Shown one piece after another: positions 26,137 to 35,071 of a stretch of DNA of 64,000 nucleotides; within the stretch, counting starts at the first letter, position 1, and each line of letters begins with the position of its first letter. The stretch spans positions 124,001-188,000 of the forward strand of contig NZ_BOMV01000001.1 in NCBI RefSeq assembly GCF_016862375.1, read 5' to 3'. Source of the stretch: Paractinoplanes rishiriensis. Its GTDB lineage: Bacteria; Actinomycetota; Actinomycetes; Mycobacteriales; Micromonosporaceae. The notes beneath the pieces are model-generated. The model was not told where the DNA came from, ran no database searches, and worked only from the letters and a program-made list of their open reading frames with translations. The position numbers and the translations under genes are program-made.

Positions 26137-26411
26137 GTGCCCCCACATGCGCGCTTCGAAGAAACGCCGAGTTGCACCGCCATGCCACTCGACGTTGGGG
26201 CGAGACCGGCCCGCCGTTGGACCGAGCATTCCCCATCGACGGCGAGGATGTTAGCCCACGATCGGCCACTATCACGAGGTGTCGAGTCCCCGTGTCAGCA
26301 GCGGCTCGTTACAGACCGTTTCCCGGCATATGCCACCCGTGGCGTGACCTGGCAAGACCCTGAAAGTCGGATCAAGGACAGATTTCCGCAGGTATTTGCG
26401 GTGCGGCGTCT

Positions 26412-26435
26412 ACTTTGCCCCGTACGGGGGAAAGT
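26412..26435. repeat. Inverted repeat upstream of the kinase gene
   Basis: Arms ACTTTGCCCC (26412-26421) and GGGGGAAAGT (26426-26435) match at 9 of 10 positions with a 4-base loop. It lies about 280 bp upstream of the kinase start in the 26137-26679 intergenic stretch, which otherwise holds no supported gene. It could be an operator or a terminator. Confidence 0.4.
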
Positions 26436-26586
26436 TCGGTATTCCAGATACTTGAATGTCCAACCGAGAATTGCACACTGACTGTCGCCGATACGTCACT
26501 CACCGGAGCCAGGGGTGGAATCCTTCGATGATCTTCAAATGCTCGCCTCATGGCAAAAGTTGAAGGCTTCACCTGTGCAAAGCCAT

Positions 26587-26615
26587 CTGAACGGGTGAAC
26601 CGCTCACCTGTTCAG
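26587..26615 (-). terminator. Possible terminator of cphA
   Basis: A 12-bp inverted repeat with one mismatch (26587-26598 and 26604-26615, loop of 5) lies 65 bp past the cphA stop on the minus strand. No T-run follows directly. Confidence 0.45.
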
Positions 26616-26679
26616 CCCATTCGGTGTGCCAACTTCAGCACGCGGCGTGTCGAGTCGGTCGCACGGCCTAAAAGTCGGA

Positions 26680-29466
26680 CTAATGGCGCAGGGCTCCGTT
26701 GACGAGGTCGCGCGCGGGTGACGTCATCGCTCCCGGCGCCGGCCGCAGCGGCAGCACCGGCACCGGCATCGCCCCGCCGCGCACCGCACCCAGCCCGGCC
26801 AGCAGGTCCAGCACCGGCTCCAGCTTCTCGTAGAGCACCAGCACCACGTCGCCCGGCGCGGAAAGGTCCAGCGCCGCGGTCACCGCCTCCCGGCAGCCGA
26901 CGGCCCGCACCGCGCGCAGCTTCGGCCGCCGGGCGCGCATCTCCCGCTCCACCAGAGTGGACACCTCACCCGGCTGCCGCCCGCGCGGGTCGTCATCGTC
27001 GTAGAGCACCGCCCGGCCCACGCCGTCAGCCACCACCTGCGCGCAGGCCGCCAGCAGGTCGTCCCGGCGGTCGCCGGGCAGGGTCACGGCCGCCACGCAG
27101 CGCTCCGCGCCCCACAGCCGGTGCAGCGTCCGCAGCGTGGCGGCGAGCGCGGCCGGGTTGTGCGCGTAGTCCACGAACAGCGAGAGGTCGCCGAGCCGCA
27201 GCAGAGTGCCCCGCCCCGGGTTGGCCACCGCCGGGTCGAAGTCGGCGAGCCGGTGCACCACCGACTCCTGCGCCGCACCGAGCGCCCGGGCCGTGGCGGT
27301 CGCCGCCAGCGCGTTCGCGGCCGCGTGCAGGGCCGCACCACCGAACGCGCCGGGCAGCTCGGCCAGCCGCACCAGCGGGGTCCGCCGGGCGCCGGTCGCC
27401 TGCACCAGCCACCCGTTCTGCAGCAGGTACGCGGTGGCGCCCTTGGCCAGGTGCTCGACCAGCACCGGCTGCTCGGCGTCGAGGCCGAACCAGACGATCC
27501 GCTTGCGGTCGGCCCGCACCCGGGGCCGGTCCACCAGGCTGCGCACCCACGGGTCGTCGGCGTTGAGCACCAGCGTGCCGCCGTCCCGGACCCGCTCGGC
27601 CACCAGCGCCTTGACGTGCGCGATGTCCTCGATCGTGCCGAGCCCGTCCTGGCCCAGGTGGTCCGCCGTGATGTTGGTGATCACCCCGACGTCGGACCAG
27701 TCGTAGCCCAGGCCCCGCTTGATCAGCCCGCCGCGGGCCGTCTCCAGCACCGCCATCTGCACGGCCGGGTCGCCGAGCACCATCTGGGCCGAGAGCGGCC
27801 CGGTCGCGTCCGCCCGGAAGATGCACCGGCCGTCGATGCTCACCCCGTCGGTGGTGGTCAGCCCGAGCCGCTTGCCGGTGTCGCCGAGCAGGTGGGCGGT
27901 CAGCCGGGTCACCGTGGTCTTGCCGTTGGTGCCGGTCACCGCTGCGGTCGGGATCCGGCCGTCGCTGCCGGCCGGGAACATCGAGCGGACGATGGCGTCG
28001 CCCACGTCCCGGGCCCGGCCGCGCACCGGCGCCAGGTGCATGCGCAGGCCCGGTACGGCGTTCACCTCGATCACCCCGGCGGCCGGCTCGACGCCGTCGA
28101 CCACCGGCCGCAGCGGCTCGGCGATGTCCGGCAGCCGCAGGTCGATGCCGGCGATGTCCAGCCCGACCAGGGCGGCCACCCGCAGGCACAGGCCGGCCAC
28201 GTCGGGGTGCACCCGGTCGGTGACGTCGTGGCTGGTACCGCCGGTGGACAGGTTCGTGGTGTCGCGCAGCCACACCTGGCAACCGCTTTCCGGCACGCTG
28301 TCCAGCGTCCGGCCCTGCCGGGCCAGCACCCGCTGCACGCTCTCGTCCACGGTGATCCGGGTCAGCACCCGGGAGTGCCCGGTCCCGCGCCGCGGGTCGG
28401 TGTTGGTGCGGTCGATCAGCTCGGTCACCGTGCGGCGGCCGTCGCCCAGCACGTACGCGGCGATCCGCTCGGCGGCCGCCACCACCGCGCCTGCCACCAC
28501 CAGCACCCGGTAGTCCCGGCCGCCCAGCTGGCGCTCGACCACCGCGTCCTCGCCGGCCGCGGCGAACGCCCGGGCCAGGTCGTCCTCGGTGGCCACGCCC
28601 AGGGTGACCCGGTCGCCGTGCCGGCCCTGCCGGGGCTTGACCACCAGCGGCCCACCCAGCTCGGCGAACAGCCGGGCCGCCTCGGCCGTGGTCCGGGCCG
28701 GCCCGCCGTCCGGGATCGGCACGCCGGCGTCGGCCAGCAGCCGCCGGGTGATCTCCTTGTCGCCGGCCACGTCGATGCCCACGCCGCTGGTGCGGTCGCT
28801 CATCGCGGCCCAGGCCAGCCGGCGCCGGTCGCCCCAGCCGAGGCGCACCAGGCTGAGATCGCCGCAGCGTTCTACCGGGATGCCCCGCCGCCGGGCGGCC
28901 TCGATGATCGACCGCGTGCTCGGGCCGGTCGCCTCCCGTTCGGCGAGCGCCGCCAGGCCGGCCAGCCGACCGGCGAATCCATGCTGCATCTCGGGTATGC
29001 CGGCACCGGCCGCGGCCAGCGCGACGCTGGAGAAGGTGCGCCCGGCCACCACCTCGCCGACCAGGTCGACCGCGGCGTCGAGCAGCGCGCGCGGCACCAG
29101 CGACTCGGGCGGCTCGTCGATCGGGCACTCCATGATCAGGCGGTAACAGCCGGGCTCGTCGGTGGAGACCGTGCGGCCGAAGCTGACGTCCCGCCCGATC
29201 AGCTGGGACAGCTCGATGCAGACGTGCTCGGTGACGTGCCCGAAATAGGTGCCGCCGCGCAACCGGCTGACGAACCCGCCCGGCGCGCCGGCCGCGCAGT
29301 GGTGCTCGGCCAGCCCGGGCAGCGCCCGCAGCAGCCGTTCGGCGAAACCGGTGAGATCCGAGGTCTCCCGGCCGGCCAGTTCCTCCAGCCGCAGCCGCGC
29401 GACCACTGCGGGCCGGGACAGGTACACGTTCGGGCCGCGCAGGCGGCGCAGGCTTTCGATCTTCAT
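26680..29466 (-). CDS. cphA: Cyanophycin synthetase
   Basis: The 928-aa enzyme makes cyanophycin, a storage polymer of Asp with Arg side chains, using ATP. The N-terminal domain (LRGPNVYLSRPAVVARLRLEE, GGTYFGHVTEHVCIELSQL) is typical of CphA. An ATP-grasp domain follows (LVVKPRQGRHGDRVTLGV, IAGIDLRLPDI). The C-terminal Mur-ligase-like domain has the P-loop AVTGTNGKTTVTRL and LETARGGLIKRGLGYD. Length is slightly above the usual 870-900. It overlaps cphB by 4 bases (ATGA), forming a synthesis/degradation operon. Confidence 0.95.
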   Translation of the reverse strand: MKIESLRRLRGPNVYLSRPAVVARLRLEELAGRETSDLTGFAERLLRALPGLAEHHCAAGAPGGFVSRLRGGTYFGHVTEHVCIELSQLIGRDVSFGRTVSTDEPGCYRLIMECPIDEPPESLVPRALLDAAVDLVGEVVAGRTFSSVALAAAGAGIPEMQHGFAGRLAGLAALAEREATGPSTRSIIEAARRRGIPVERCGDLSLVRLGWGDRRRLAWAAMSDRTSGVGIDVAGDKEITRRLLADAGVPIPDGGPARTTAEAARLFAELGGPLVVKPRQGRHGDRVTLGVATEDDLARAFAAAGEDAVVERQLGGRDYRVLVVAGAVVAAAERIAAYVLGDGRRTVTELIDRTNTDPRRGTGHSRVLTRITVDESVQRVLARQGRTLDSVPESGCQVWLRDTTNLSTGGTSHDVTDRVHPDVAGLCLRVAALVGLDIAGIDLRLPDIAEPLRPVVDGVEPAAGVIEVNAVPGLRMHLAPVRGRARDVGDAIVRSMFPAGSDGRIPTAAVTGTNGKTTVTRLTAHLLGDTGKRLGLTTTDGVSIDGRCIFRADATGPLSAQMVLGDPAVQMAVLETARGGLIKRGLGYDWSDVGVITNITADHLGQDGLGTIEDIAHVKALVAERVRDGGTLVLNADDPWVRSLVDRPRVRADRKRIVWFGLDAEQPVLVEHLAKGATAYLLQNGWLVQATGARRTPLVRLAELPGAFGGAALHAAANALAATATARALGAAQESVVHRLADFDPAVANPGRGTLLRLGDLSLFVDYAHNPAALAATLRTLHRLWGAERCVAAVTLPGDRRDDLLAACAQVVADGVGRAVLYDDDDPRGRQPGEVSTLVEREMRARRPKLRAVRAVGCREAVTAALDLSAPGDVVLVLYEKLEPVLDLLAGLGAVRGGAMPVPVLPLRPAPGAMTSPARDLVNGALRH

Positions 29467-30284
29467 GGGACTGCTCCCCGTTGAGCCGCGGGTGCGTCGA
29501 CGACCGGCCGGCGTCCCGTGAGGTGGAAGATGTGTCCGGCGGGCAGCACGTGGATGCGCGCGTCGGCCAGCGTGATCGGGCCCTGGGCCGGGACCCGGAT
29601 GTCGGCGGCGCAGCCGGCGTCGACCACGGTGACCGCGCCGCTGCCCAGCACCTCGAAGTAGTCGCCGTCGGTGAGGATCGCGGTGTCCTCGTCGATGCCC
29701 AGGCCGAGCTCGTGCGGATACAACGCGACCGCGCTGAGCAGCCGGTTGACCCGGCCACGCTCGGCGAAGTGCTGGTCGATCAGCACGCCGGGGAGAAATT
29801 CAAGACCGGGTCCGGTACGCACGCAGGCCCGGCTCACCCCGGGCGCGTCACCGCCGACGATCATCGTGCCGCTCATCATGGCGGCGCCCGCGCTGGTGCC
29901 GGCCAGCACCACCTCGCCGGCCGCGACCAGCGTCTGCAGCAGCGAGTCGGTGGCGGTACCGCCGATCACGGCGGCGATCCGCTCCTGGTCGCCGCCGGTG
30001 AAGAACACTCCGGTGGCCCGGCGCAGCACCGGCTCGACCCGGCCGTCGTTGGCCTCGGCCCGCACGGTCAGCCGCAGGGCCCGCACGTCACCGGCGCCGA
30101 GCGCGGCGAACGCCTCGCGGTGCGCGGCCTCGGCCGACGCGGGCGCGGAACTGGCCGTGGCAATCACCACGATCCGGGCCGCCGCTCCCCCGGCCAGCTG
30201 CACGAATCGGCCGAGCAGCGCCGGACCGGCAGCCCCACCGATGATCAGGAGGCGGCCGCGGCGCATTTCGGCGGCGATCGGCAA
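29463..30284 (-). CDS. cphB: Cyanophycinase
   Basis: The 273-aa serine peptidase of family S51 releases beta-Asp-Arg dipeptides from cyanophycin. It opens with a Rossmann-like GRLLIIGGAAGP, contains VFFTGGDQERI, the nucleophile Ser in LAGTSAGAAMMS, and LGIDEDTAILTDGDYFEVLG. The start is TTG with AGGAGG upstream; an internal ATG six codons later is an alternative. No export signal is visible, so it should act on the internal polymer. It is the promoter-proximal gene of the cphBA unit. Confidence 0.94.
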   Translation of the reverse strand: MPIAAEMRRGRLLIIGGAAGPALLGRFVQLAGGAAARIVVIATASSAPASAEAAHREAFAALGAGDVRALRLTVRAEANDGRVEPVLRRATGVFFTGGDQERIAAVIGGTATDSLLQTLVAAGEVVLAGTSAGAAMMSGTMIVGGDAPGVSRACVRTGPGLEFLPGVLIDQHFAERGRVNRLLSAVALYPHELGLGIDEDTAILTDGDYFEVLGSGAVTVVDAGCAADIRVPAQGPITLADARIHVLPAGHIFHLTGRRPVVDAPAAQRGAVP

Positions 30285-30456
30285 GGCACCTCCTCCGCTC
30301 GACCAAGGTGACCATTACTGAGGTTATGCGGAACAATTACGAAACATCCGGCTAACGGGTGGGAAGGAGGTGTTCGACCTCCGCCGGTCCCCGAGTGCGG
30401 AGACCGGCAGCCGCAGCGGCGCCCAGGAGGAAACGACCGCAGCCACGGTCGGCAAT

Positions 30457-30930
30457 CTAACGGCGACGGGCCCCCGGACCCGGACGCGGCACGATCGCGC
30501 GGTGGTCGCCCACCCGGTGGCCGGCGGCGCAGTGCACCTCGGCGTGCACCGGCTCGCCGCAGTCGCGGTGCACGAACTCCAGCGGCGGGCCCTCGGGATC
30601 GGCCAGGTAGCGGTTGCCCCAGGCGATCATCGTGATCAGGATCGGGTAGAGATCGAGACCCTTGGGGGTCAGCCGGTATTCGTGCCGCACCCGGCTGCCC
30701 GGCTCCTGGTACGGCTCGCGGCGCAGGATGCCGTGCTCGACCAGCGCGGCCAGCCGGTTGGCCAGCACCTGCCGCGGTACGCCGGTGCGGACCCGCATGT
30801 CATCGAAGCGGCGGATGCCGTTGAACACCTCGCGCAGCACCACCACGGTCCACTTCTCGCCGAGGACCGCCATGGTCCGGCCGATCGTGCAGCCGTCGAT
30901 CGACCAGTCCAGCGCAGGTGTGGCAGACAT
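30457..30930 (-). CDS. HxlR family transcriptional regulator
   Basis: The 157-aa regulator has the winged-helix HxlR pattern. It has Cys14 in DGCTIGRTMAVLGEKWT, VVLREVFNGIRRFDDMRVRTG, VPRQVLANRLAALVEHGIL and YRLTPKGLDLYPILITM. The C-terminal tail has more Cys/His than usual (FVHRDCGEPVHAEVHCAAGH), which could bind metal or respond to thiol stress. A GTCTG/CAGAC inverted repeat lies 15 bp upstream of its start, between it and the divergent thioesterase gene, so it probably controls both. Confidence 0.87.
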   Translation of the reverse strand: MSATPALDWSIDGCTIGRTMAVLGEKWTVVVLREVFNGIRRFDDMRVRTGVPRQVLANRLAALVEHGILRREPYQEPGSRVRHEYRLTPKGLDLYPILITMIAWGNRYLADPEGPPLEFVHRDCGEPVHAEVHCAAGHRVGDHRAIVPRPGPGARRR

Positions 30931-30944
30931 GACAGAAAGGCTAG

Positions 30945-30959
30945 GTCTGTTTGACAGAC
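30945..30959. promoter_or_regulatory. Possible HxlR operator
   Basis: The sequence GTCTGTTTGACAGAC is an inverted repeat with 5-bp arms and a 5-bp spacer. It lies midway between divergent hxlR-type and thioesterase genes. Confidence 0.5.
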
Positions 30960-30986
30960 GCAGCAAATCAGTGCGAGCCTGCGTCC

Positions 30987-31490
30987 ATGACGCAGACCCA
31001 GCAGGACGGCCGCACCCGTACCTTCGGCTGGACCGATCCGGCCGTGCACGCCGAGCTGATCGGCCGCCGCAGCGGTCTCGACCTGCTCCAGGCGATGGCC
31101 AGGGGCGAACTGCCGGCGCCGCCCATCATGCAGCTGATCGACCTGGCCGGCCTGGAGGCCGAGGAGGGCTCGGTCACGCTCCGGCTGGACCCGCAGGAGT
31201 TCCACTACAACCCGCTGGGGACCGTGCACGGCGGGGTGATCTCGACGCTGCTGGACACGGCGGCCGCGTGCTCGGTGCACACCACGCTGCCGGTCGGCGT
31301 CGGCTACACGAGTCTCGATCTCACGGTGAAGTTCCTGCGCCCGATCACGATCGCGTCGGGGCGGCTAACCTGCACCGGGTCGGTGCTGCAGCGGGGCCGC
31401 CGCACGGCGCTGGCGGAGGCCCGGCTGGTGGACGGCCGCGGCAAGCTGGCCGCACACGCGACCAGCAGTTGCCTGATCTTCGATCTGTAG
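30987..31490 (+). CDS. PaaI-type hotdog-fold thioesterase
   Basis: The 167-aa protein has the hotdog fold of acyl-CoA thioesterases. The central FHYNPLGTVHGGVISTLLDTAAACSV contains the family's HGG(V/A) loop with the catalytic Asp further on, followed by YTSLDLTVKFLRPIT and the late RRTALAEARLVDGRGKLAAHATSSCLIF strand. It may hydrolyse an aromatic or fatty acyl-CoA. The ATG at 30987 was chosen; an upstream TTG would overlap the operator region. It ends adjacent to the convergent desaturase gene. Confidence 0.9.
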   Translation: MTQTQQDGRTRTFGWTDPAVHAELIGRRSGLDLLQAMARGELPAPPIMQLIDLAGLEAEEGSVTLRLDPQEFHYNPLGTVHGGVISTLLDTAAACSVHTTLPVGVGYTSLDLTVKFLRPITIASGRLTCTGSVLQRGRRTALAEARLVDGRGKLAAHATSSCLIFDL

Positions 31491-32420
31491 TTACTGCTGC
31501 TTCTGGATCTGCCGCAGGCGGCGGGCCTCGCGCTTCTCCTCGAACCGGGACGCCTGGGCCTCGAGGTCGTCCATGTGCGCGGCGAGGCGGTCGCGGGCCT
31601 TCTCACCGTCGGCGGACAGGCCGGTGCGGTTGAAGATGTTCCACTGGCGGATCACCGGCTGGAGCACCTCGTCGCGGTGCTGGCGCAGGTCGTAGATGCC
31701 GGCCAGGGCGATCGAGAGCGCCTTGCGGCCGAAGCCGTCGATGTTGGCGCCGGGCATCTGGAAGTCGGCGACCACGTCGGCCACCGCGCGCATGGCGTGG
31801 TCGGCGTCCAGCTCGAACGCGGCGGTCAGCAGGTTGCGGTAGAAGACCATGTGCAGGTTTTCGTCCGCGGCGACCCGGGCCAGCAGTTGCTCGGCGATCG
31901 GGTCGCCGGTGGCCTTGCCGGTGTTGCGGTGCGAGATGCGGGTGGCCAGCTCCTGGAACGCCACGTAGGCGATCGAGCTCAGCATGTCGTCGCCGTTGAC
32001 GTTGCTGTAGCCGGACTCCATGTGGGCCATCCGGGCCCGTTCCAGCGCGTTCGGGTCGACCGCGCGGGTCACCGTCAGGTAATCCCGGATCGCGATGCCG
32101 TGCCGGCCCTCCTCCGCGGTCCAGCGGTGCACCCAGGTGCCCCAGGCGCCGTCCCGGCCGAACAGCGTGGCGATCTCATGGTGGTACGAGGGCAGGTTGT
32201 CCTCGGTCAGCAGGTTGACGATCAGCGCCGTACGGGCCACGTCGGGCAGCTTCGAGTCGGCCTCCTGCCACGCCTCACCGCCGAGCAGGCCGTCGAAGGT
32301 ACGGCCCTCGCTCCACGGCACGTACTCGTGCGGGAGCCACTCCTTGGCCAGCGACAGGTGCCGGTCCAGGTTGGTGGCCACCACGGGTTCCAGCTCGATG
32401 AGCAGGGCAGTCTGGTCCAC
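31491..32420 (-). CDS. Acyl-ACP desaturase (ferritin-like di-iron)
   Basis: The 309-aa soluble desaturase introduces a double bond into acyl-ACP or acyl-CoA. The di-iron ligands lie in LLTEDNLPSYHHEI, RWTAEEGRHGIAIRDYL (the EEGRH motif) and RVAADENLHMVFYRNLL (the ENLH motif). It resembles actinobacterial DesA-type enzymes. The start is GTG with GGGAGAG upstream. A palindrome lies immediately before the gene and may be a repressor site. It converges on the thioesterase gene with directly abutting stop codons. Confidence 0.92.
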   Translation of the reverse strand: MDQTALLIELEPVVATNLDRHLSLAKEWLPHEYVPWSEGRTFDGLLGGEAWQEADSKLPDVARTALIVNLLTEDNLPSYHHEIATLFGRDGAWGTWVHRWTAEEGRHGIAIRDYLTVTRAVDPNALERARMAHMESGYSNVNGDDMLSSIAYVAFQELATRISHRNTGKATGDPIAEQLLARVAADENLHMVFYRNLLTAAFELDADHAMRAVADVVADFQMPGANIDGFGRKALSIALAGIYDLRQHRDEVLQPVIRQWNIFNRTGLSADGEKARDRLAAHMDDLEAQASRFEEKREARRLRQIQKQQ

Positions 32421-32431
32421 TCGTTCTCTCC

Positions 32432-32460
32432 CTACGGTTGCGTAACCTACGTAACCGTAG
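32432..32460. promoter_or_regulatory. Operator-like inverted repeat before the desaturase gene
   Basis: Eight-base arms CTACGGTT (32432-32439) and AACCGTAG (32453-32460) flank a GTAACC-containing centre, only 12 bp upstream of the desaturase start. Repressors of the TetR family control desaturases in other bacteria, but no such gene is adjacent here. Confidence 0.6.
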
Positions 32461-32567
32461 CCTCCTACCCGGGGGTACTCCTACATTCCGCCACGTTCTC
32501 CCGGAGAGCGGTACTGGCACGCGTCGACCACCATGGATGACCGAGCCACGAGGTAGGGAGACAGCAC

Positions 32568-33755
32568 GTGCAGCGACGCACCCTGATCGCTTTGGCCGCG
32601 GTCGCCACGCTCATCGCGCCGGCGGCGGCGAGCCCGGCCACCGCCGGTCCGCCCGGCGACACCGGCCGGACCCTCCAGGCAAAACTCGACGCGGTGATCG
32701 CCGCCGGGATGCCCGGCGCCTTCGCCGAGGTCCGCGACCGCCGTCGCACGTGGACGCCCACGGCGGGGGTGGCCGACGTCGCCACCGGCGCGCCGGTCCG
32801 CGACGGCATGCGGCACCGGGTCGGCAGCATCACCAAGACCTTCGTGTCGGCGACCGTGCTCCAGCTGGCCGGCGAGCGCCGGATCGGGCTGGACACCCCG
32901 ATCGGCCGGTACCTGCCGCGGCTGGTACCCGGCGAGGTCGGCCGGCAGGTCACGGTCCGGATGCTGCTCAACCACACGAGCGGCATCGGCGACTACGACA
33001 CCGAATTGATCAAGACCGTGGACGACATCGTCCGGCTGGGCGAGACCACCTTCGCCCCGTCGGAACTCGTCCGGATCGGGCTGGGCGCGGCGCCCACCGG
33101 CGAGCCGGGCGCCGCGTTCTCGTACTCGAACACCAACTACATCCTGGCCGGGCTGATCGTCGAGAAGGTGACCGGCCACAGCTACCGGGCCGAGGTGCAG
33201 CGGCGGATCATCCGGCCGCTGGGCCTGCGCGACACCTACTTCCAGGGGTCCGACCTGGGCATCCGGGGTCCGCACATGCACGCGTACGTGCCCTGGGTGG
33301 ACGGCGATCTGCGCGACTTCACCCGGTACAACATGACCTGGGCGTGGGCGGCCGGCGAGCTGATCTCGACGGGCCGCGACCTGAACGTCTTCTACCGCGC
33401 ACTGCTCACCGGCCGGGTGCTGTCGCCGGCCCTGCTCGCCGAGATGCAGACCGCCACCGGCGCGGAGGGGTACGGGCTCGGCCTGTACTCGGTCGACCTG
33501 CCGTGCGGCCGGTTCTGGGGCCACGACGGCGGCACGGTCGGGCACCAGACCGTCTCGTGGCACAGCCCGGACGGCGAGCGGCAGGTGACCTATGCGCACA
33601 GCATGGCCTGGTACCAGACCTCGCCGACCGAGCCGCACCCGATCGATGTGGCGTACGTCGATTTCCTGGTGACCGCGCTGTGCGGCACCGGCGCGGCGCA
33701 GACGTTCACCGCGCCGGCGCTGCCGCGGACGGTCGACCTGACGCGCCCCTTCTAG
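32568..33755 (+). CDS. Secreted serine hydrolase of the beta-lactamase/DD-peptidase type
   Basis: The 395-aa protein has a signal peptide (TLIALAAVATLIAPAAA then SPATAG). It also has the class C beta-lactamase-like motifs: SITK near residue 89 (SxxK), YSNTNY around residue 185 (YxN) and HDGGTVGH near 320 (HxG). Such proteins are D-alanyl-D-alanine carboxypeptidases, D-aminopeptidases or esterases. Resistance function is not implied. The start is GTG with GGGAGA 8 bases upstream. Its stop shares a CTAG with the convergent hisS stop. Confidence 0.9.
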   Translation: MQRRTLIALAAVATLIAPAAASPATAGPPGDTGRTLQAKLDAVIAAGMPGAFAEVRDRRRTWTPTAGVADVATGAPVRDGMRHRVGSITKTFVSATVLQLAGERRIGLDTPIGRYLPRLVPGEVGRQVTVRMLLNHTSGIGDYDTELIKTVDDIVRLGETTFAPSELVRIGLGAAPTGEPGAAFSYSNTNYILAGLIVEKVTGHSYRAEVQRRIIRPLGLRDTYFQGSDLGIRGPHMHAYVPWVDGDLRDFTRYNMTWAWAAGELISTGRDLNVFYRALLTGRVLSPALLAEMQTATGAEGYGLGLYSVDLPCGRFWGHDGGTVGHQTVSWHSPDGERQVTYAHSMAWYQTSPTEPHPIDVAYVDFLVTALCGTGAAQTFTAPALPRTVDLTRPF

Positions 33756-35056
33756 GCGCCGGTGACCGCGGGGTGCAGGTCGGCGGCGGGCGGCTGCCAG
33801 GTGGTGGCGTCCGCCTCGACCTGCTCCCCGGAGCGGATGTCCTTGACCGTGTCCGGCTCGCCGGGGAACCAGACGTACGGAATGCCCCGCCGGTCGGCGT
33901 ACTGGATCTGCTTGCCGAACTTGGCTGCGGCCGGCGCCACCTCGGTGGCGATGCCGCGCCGGCGCAGCGCCGCCGCGGTCCGGTCGCAGGCGGCGCGCTG
34001 CTCCTCCTGGGGCAGCGCCACCAGCACGCAGGTCGGCACCTTGCGGGAGACCTCGAGGGCCTGCCGGCCGAACAGGATGCCGAGCATCCGGGACACGCCG
34101 ATCGAGATGCCGACGCCCGGGAAGCGGTCGTTGCCGCTGGACGCCAGGTTGTCGTAGCGGCCGCCGGAGCAGATCGAGCCGAACCGCTCGTACCCGGTCA
34201 GCAGTGTCTCGTAGACGGTGCCGGTGTAGTAGTCGAGCCCGCGGGCGATCTTGAGGTCGGCGACCAGCAGCCCGGGGGCGTGCTCGCGGGCCGCCTCGAC
34301 CACCCGGACCAGCTCGTCGAGGCCCTCGTCGAGCAGCGGATCGGTGATCCCGAGCTTGCGCACCGCGTCGGCGAACGAGGCGTCCTCGGCCGAGATCGAG
34401 GCCAGCTCGACGCACGCGTCGGCCTGGGACCGGGTGGCGCCGGCCGTCGCGACCAGCTGCTCCGTCACCTTGTCCGGGCCGATCTTGTCGAGCTTGTCGA
34501 CCACGCGGAGCACCTGCGCGGTGTCCGACAGGCCCAGGCCGCGGTAGAAGCCCTCGCACACCTTGCGGTTGTTGATCTGGATCCGGACCCGCGGGATCGG
34601 CAGGCCGCCCAGCGCGTCGCCGATCACCAGCGGCATCTCGGTGTCGTAGTGGAACGGCAGGTTGTCGCGGTTGACCACGTCGATGTCGGCCTGCAGGAAC
34701 TCGCGGTAGCGGCCCTCCTGCGGGCGCTCGCCCCGCCACACCTTCTGGATCTGGTAGCGGCGGAACGGGAACTGGAGCTTGCCGGCGTTCTCCACCACGA
34801 AGCGGGCGAACGGCACGGTCAGGTCGAAGTGCAGGCCGAGCTGGTCCTCCTCGTCGGTGCCGCCCTGCAGGCGGTGCAGGAGGTAGACCTCCTTGGACGT
34901 CTCGCCCTTGCTCAGCAGGGTGTCCAGCGGTTCGACGGACCGGGTCTCGAGCGGGGCGAACCCGTACAGCTCGAAGGTGGTGCGGACCCGGTCGAGAACG
35001 CGCTGCTCGATCATGCGCTGTGGCGGCAGCCACTCGGGGAAGCCGGAGATAGGCAC
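33752..35056 (-). CDS. hisS: Histidyl-tRNA synthetase
   Basis: The 434-aa class II synthetase has motif 1 region near VRTTFELYGFAPLETRSVE, motif 2 RRYQIQKVWRGERPQEGRYREF, the His A motif LDYYTGTVYET, and motif 3 VGISIGVSRMLGIL. The C-terminal anticodon domain begins near CVLVALPQEEQ. The start codon context is PISGFPEWLPP. It lies 15 bp downstream of the metallo-hydrolase gene, so the two are probably cotranscribed, an arrangement common in actinobacteria next to rel. Confidence 0.95.
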   Translation of the reverse strand: MPISGFPEWLPPQRMIEQRVLDRVRTTFELYGFAPLETRSVEPLDTLLSKGETSKEVYLLHRLQGGTDEEDQLGLHFDLTVPFARFVVENAGKLQFPFRRYQIQKVWRGERPQEGRYREFLQADIDVVNRDNLPFHYDTEMPLVIGDALGGLPIPRVRIQINNRKVCEGFYRGLGLSDTAQVLRVVDKLDKIGPDKVTEQLVATAGATRSQADACVELASISAEDASFADAVRKLGITDPLLDEGLDELVRVVEAAREHAPGLLVADLKIARGLDYYTGTVYETLLTGYERFGSICSGGRYDNLASSGNDRFPGVGISIGVSRMLGILFGRQALEVSRKVPTCVLVALPQEEQRAACDRTAAALRRRGIATEVAPAAAKFGKQIQYADRRGIPYVWFPGEPDTVKDIRSGEQVEADATTWQPPAADLHPAVTGA

Positions 35057-35071
35057 AGAACTTCCTTTTGT

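Noticed and set aside
26372..26572. Minus-strand ORF of 66 codons in the kinase-cphA gap
   Set aside because: It is short, without a ribosome site or recognised pattern, and overlaps an inverted repeat.
32568..33755. Serine hydrolase as an antibiotic-resistance beta-lactamase
   Set aside because: The SxxK/YxN/HxG motifs are shared by many DD-peptidases and esterases. Nothing in the sequence shows lactam hydrolysis.
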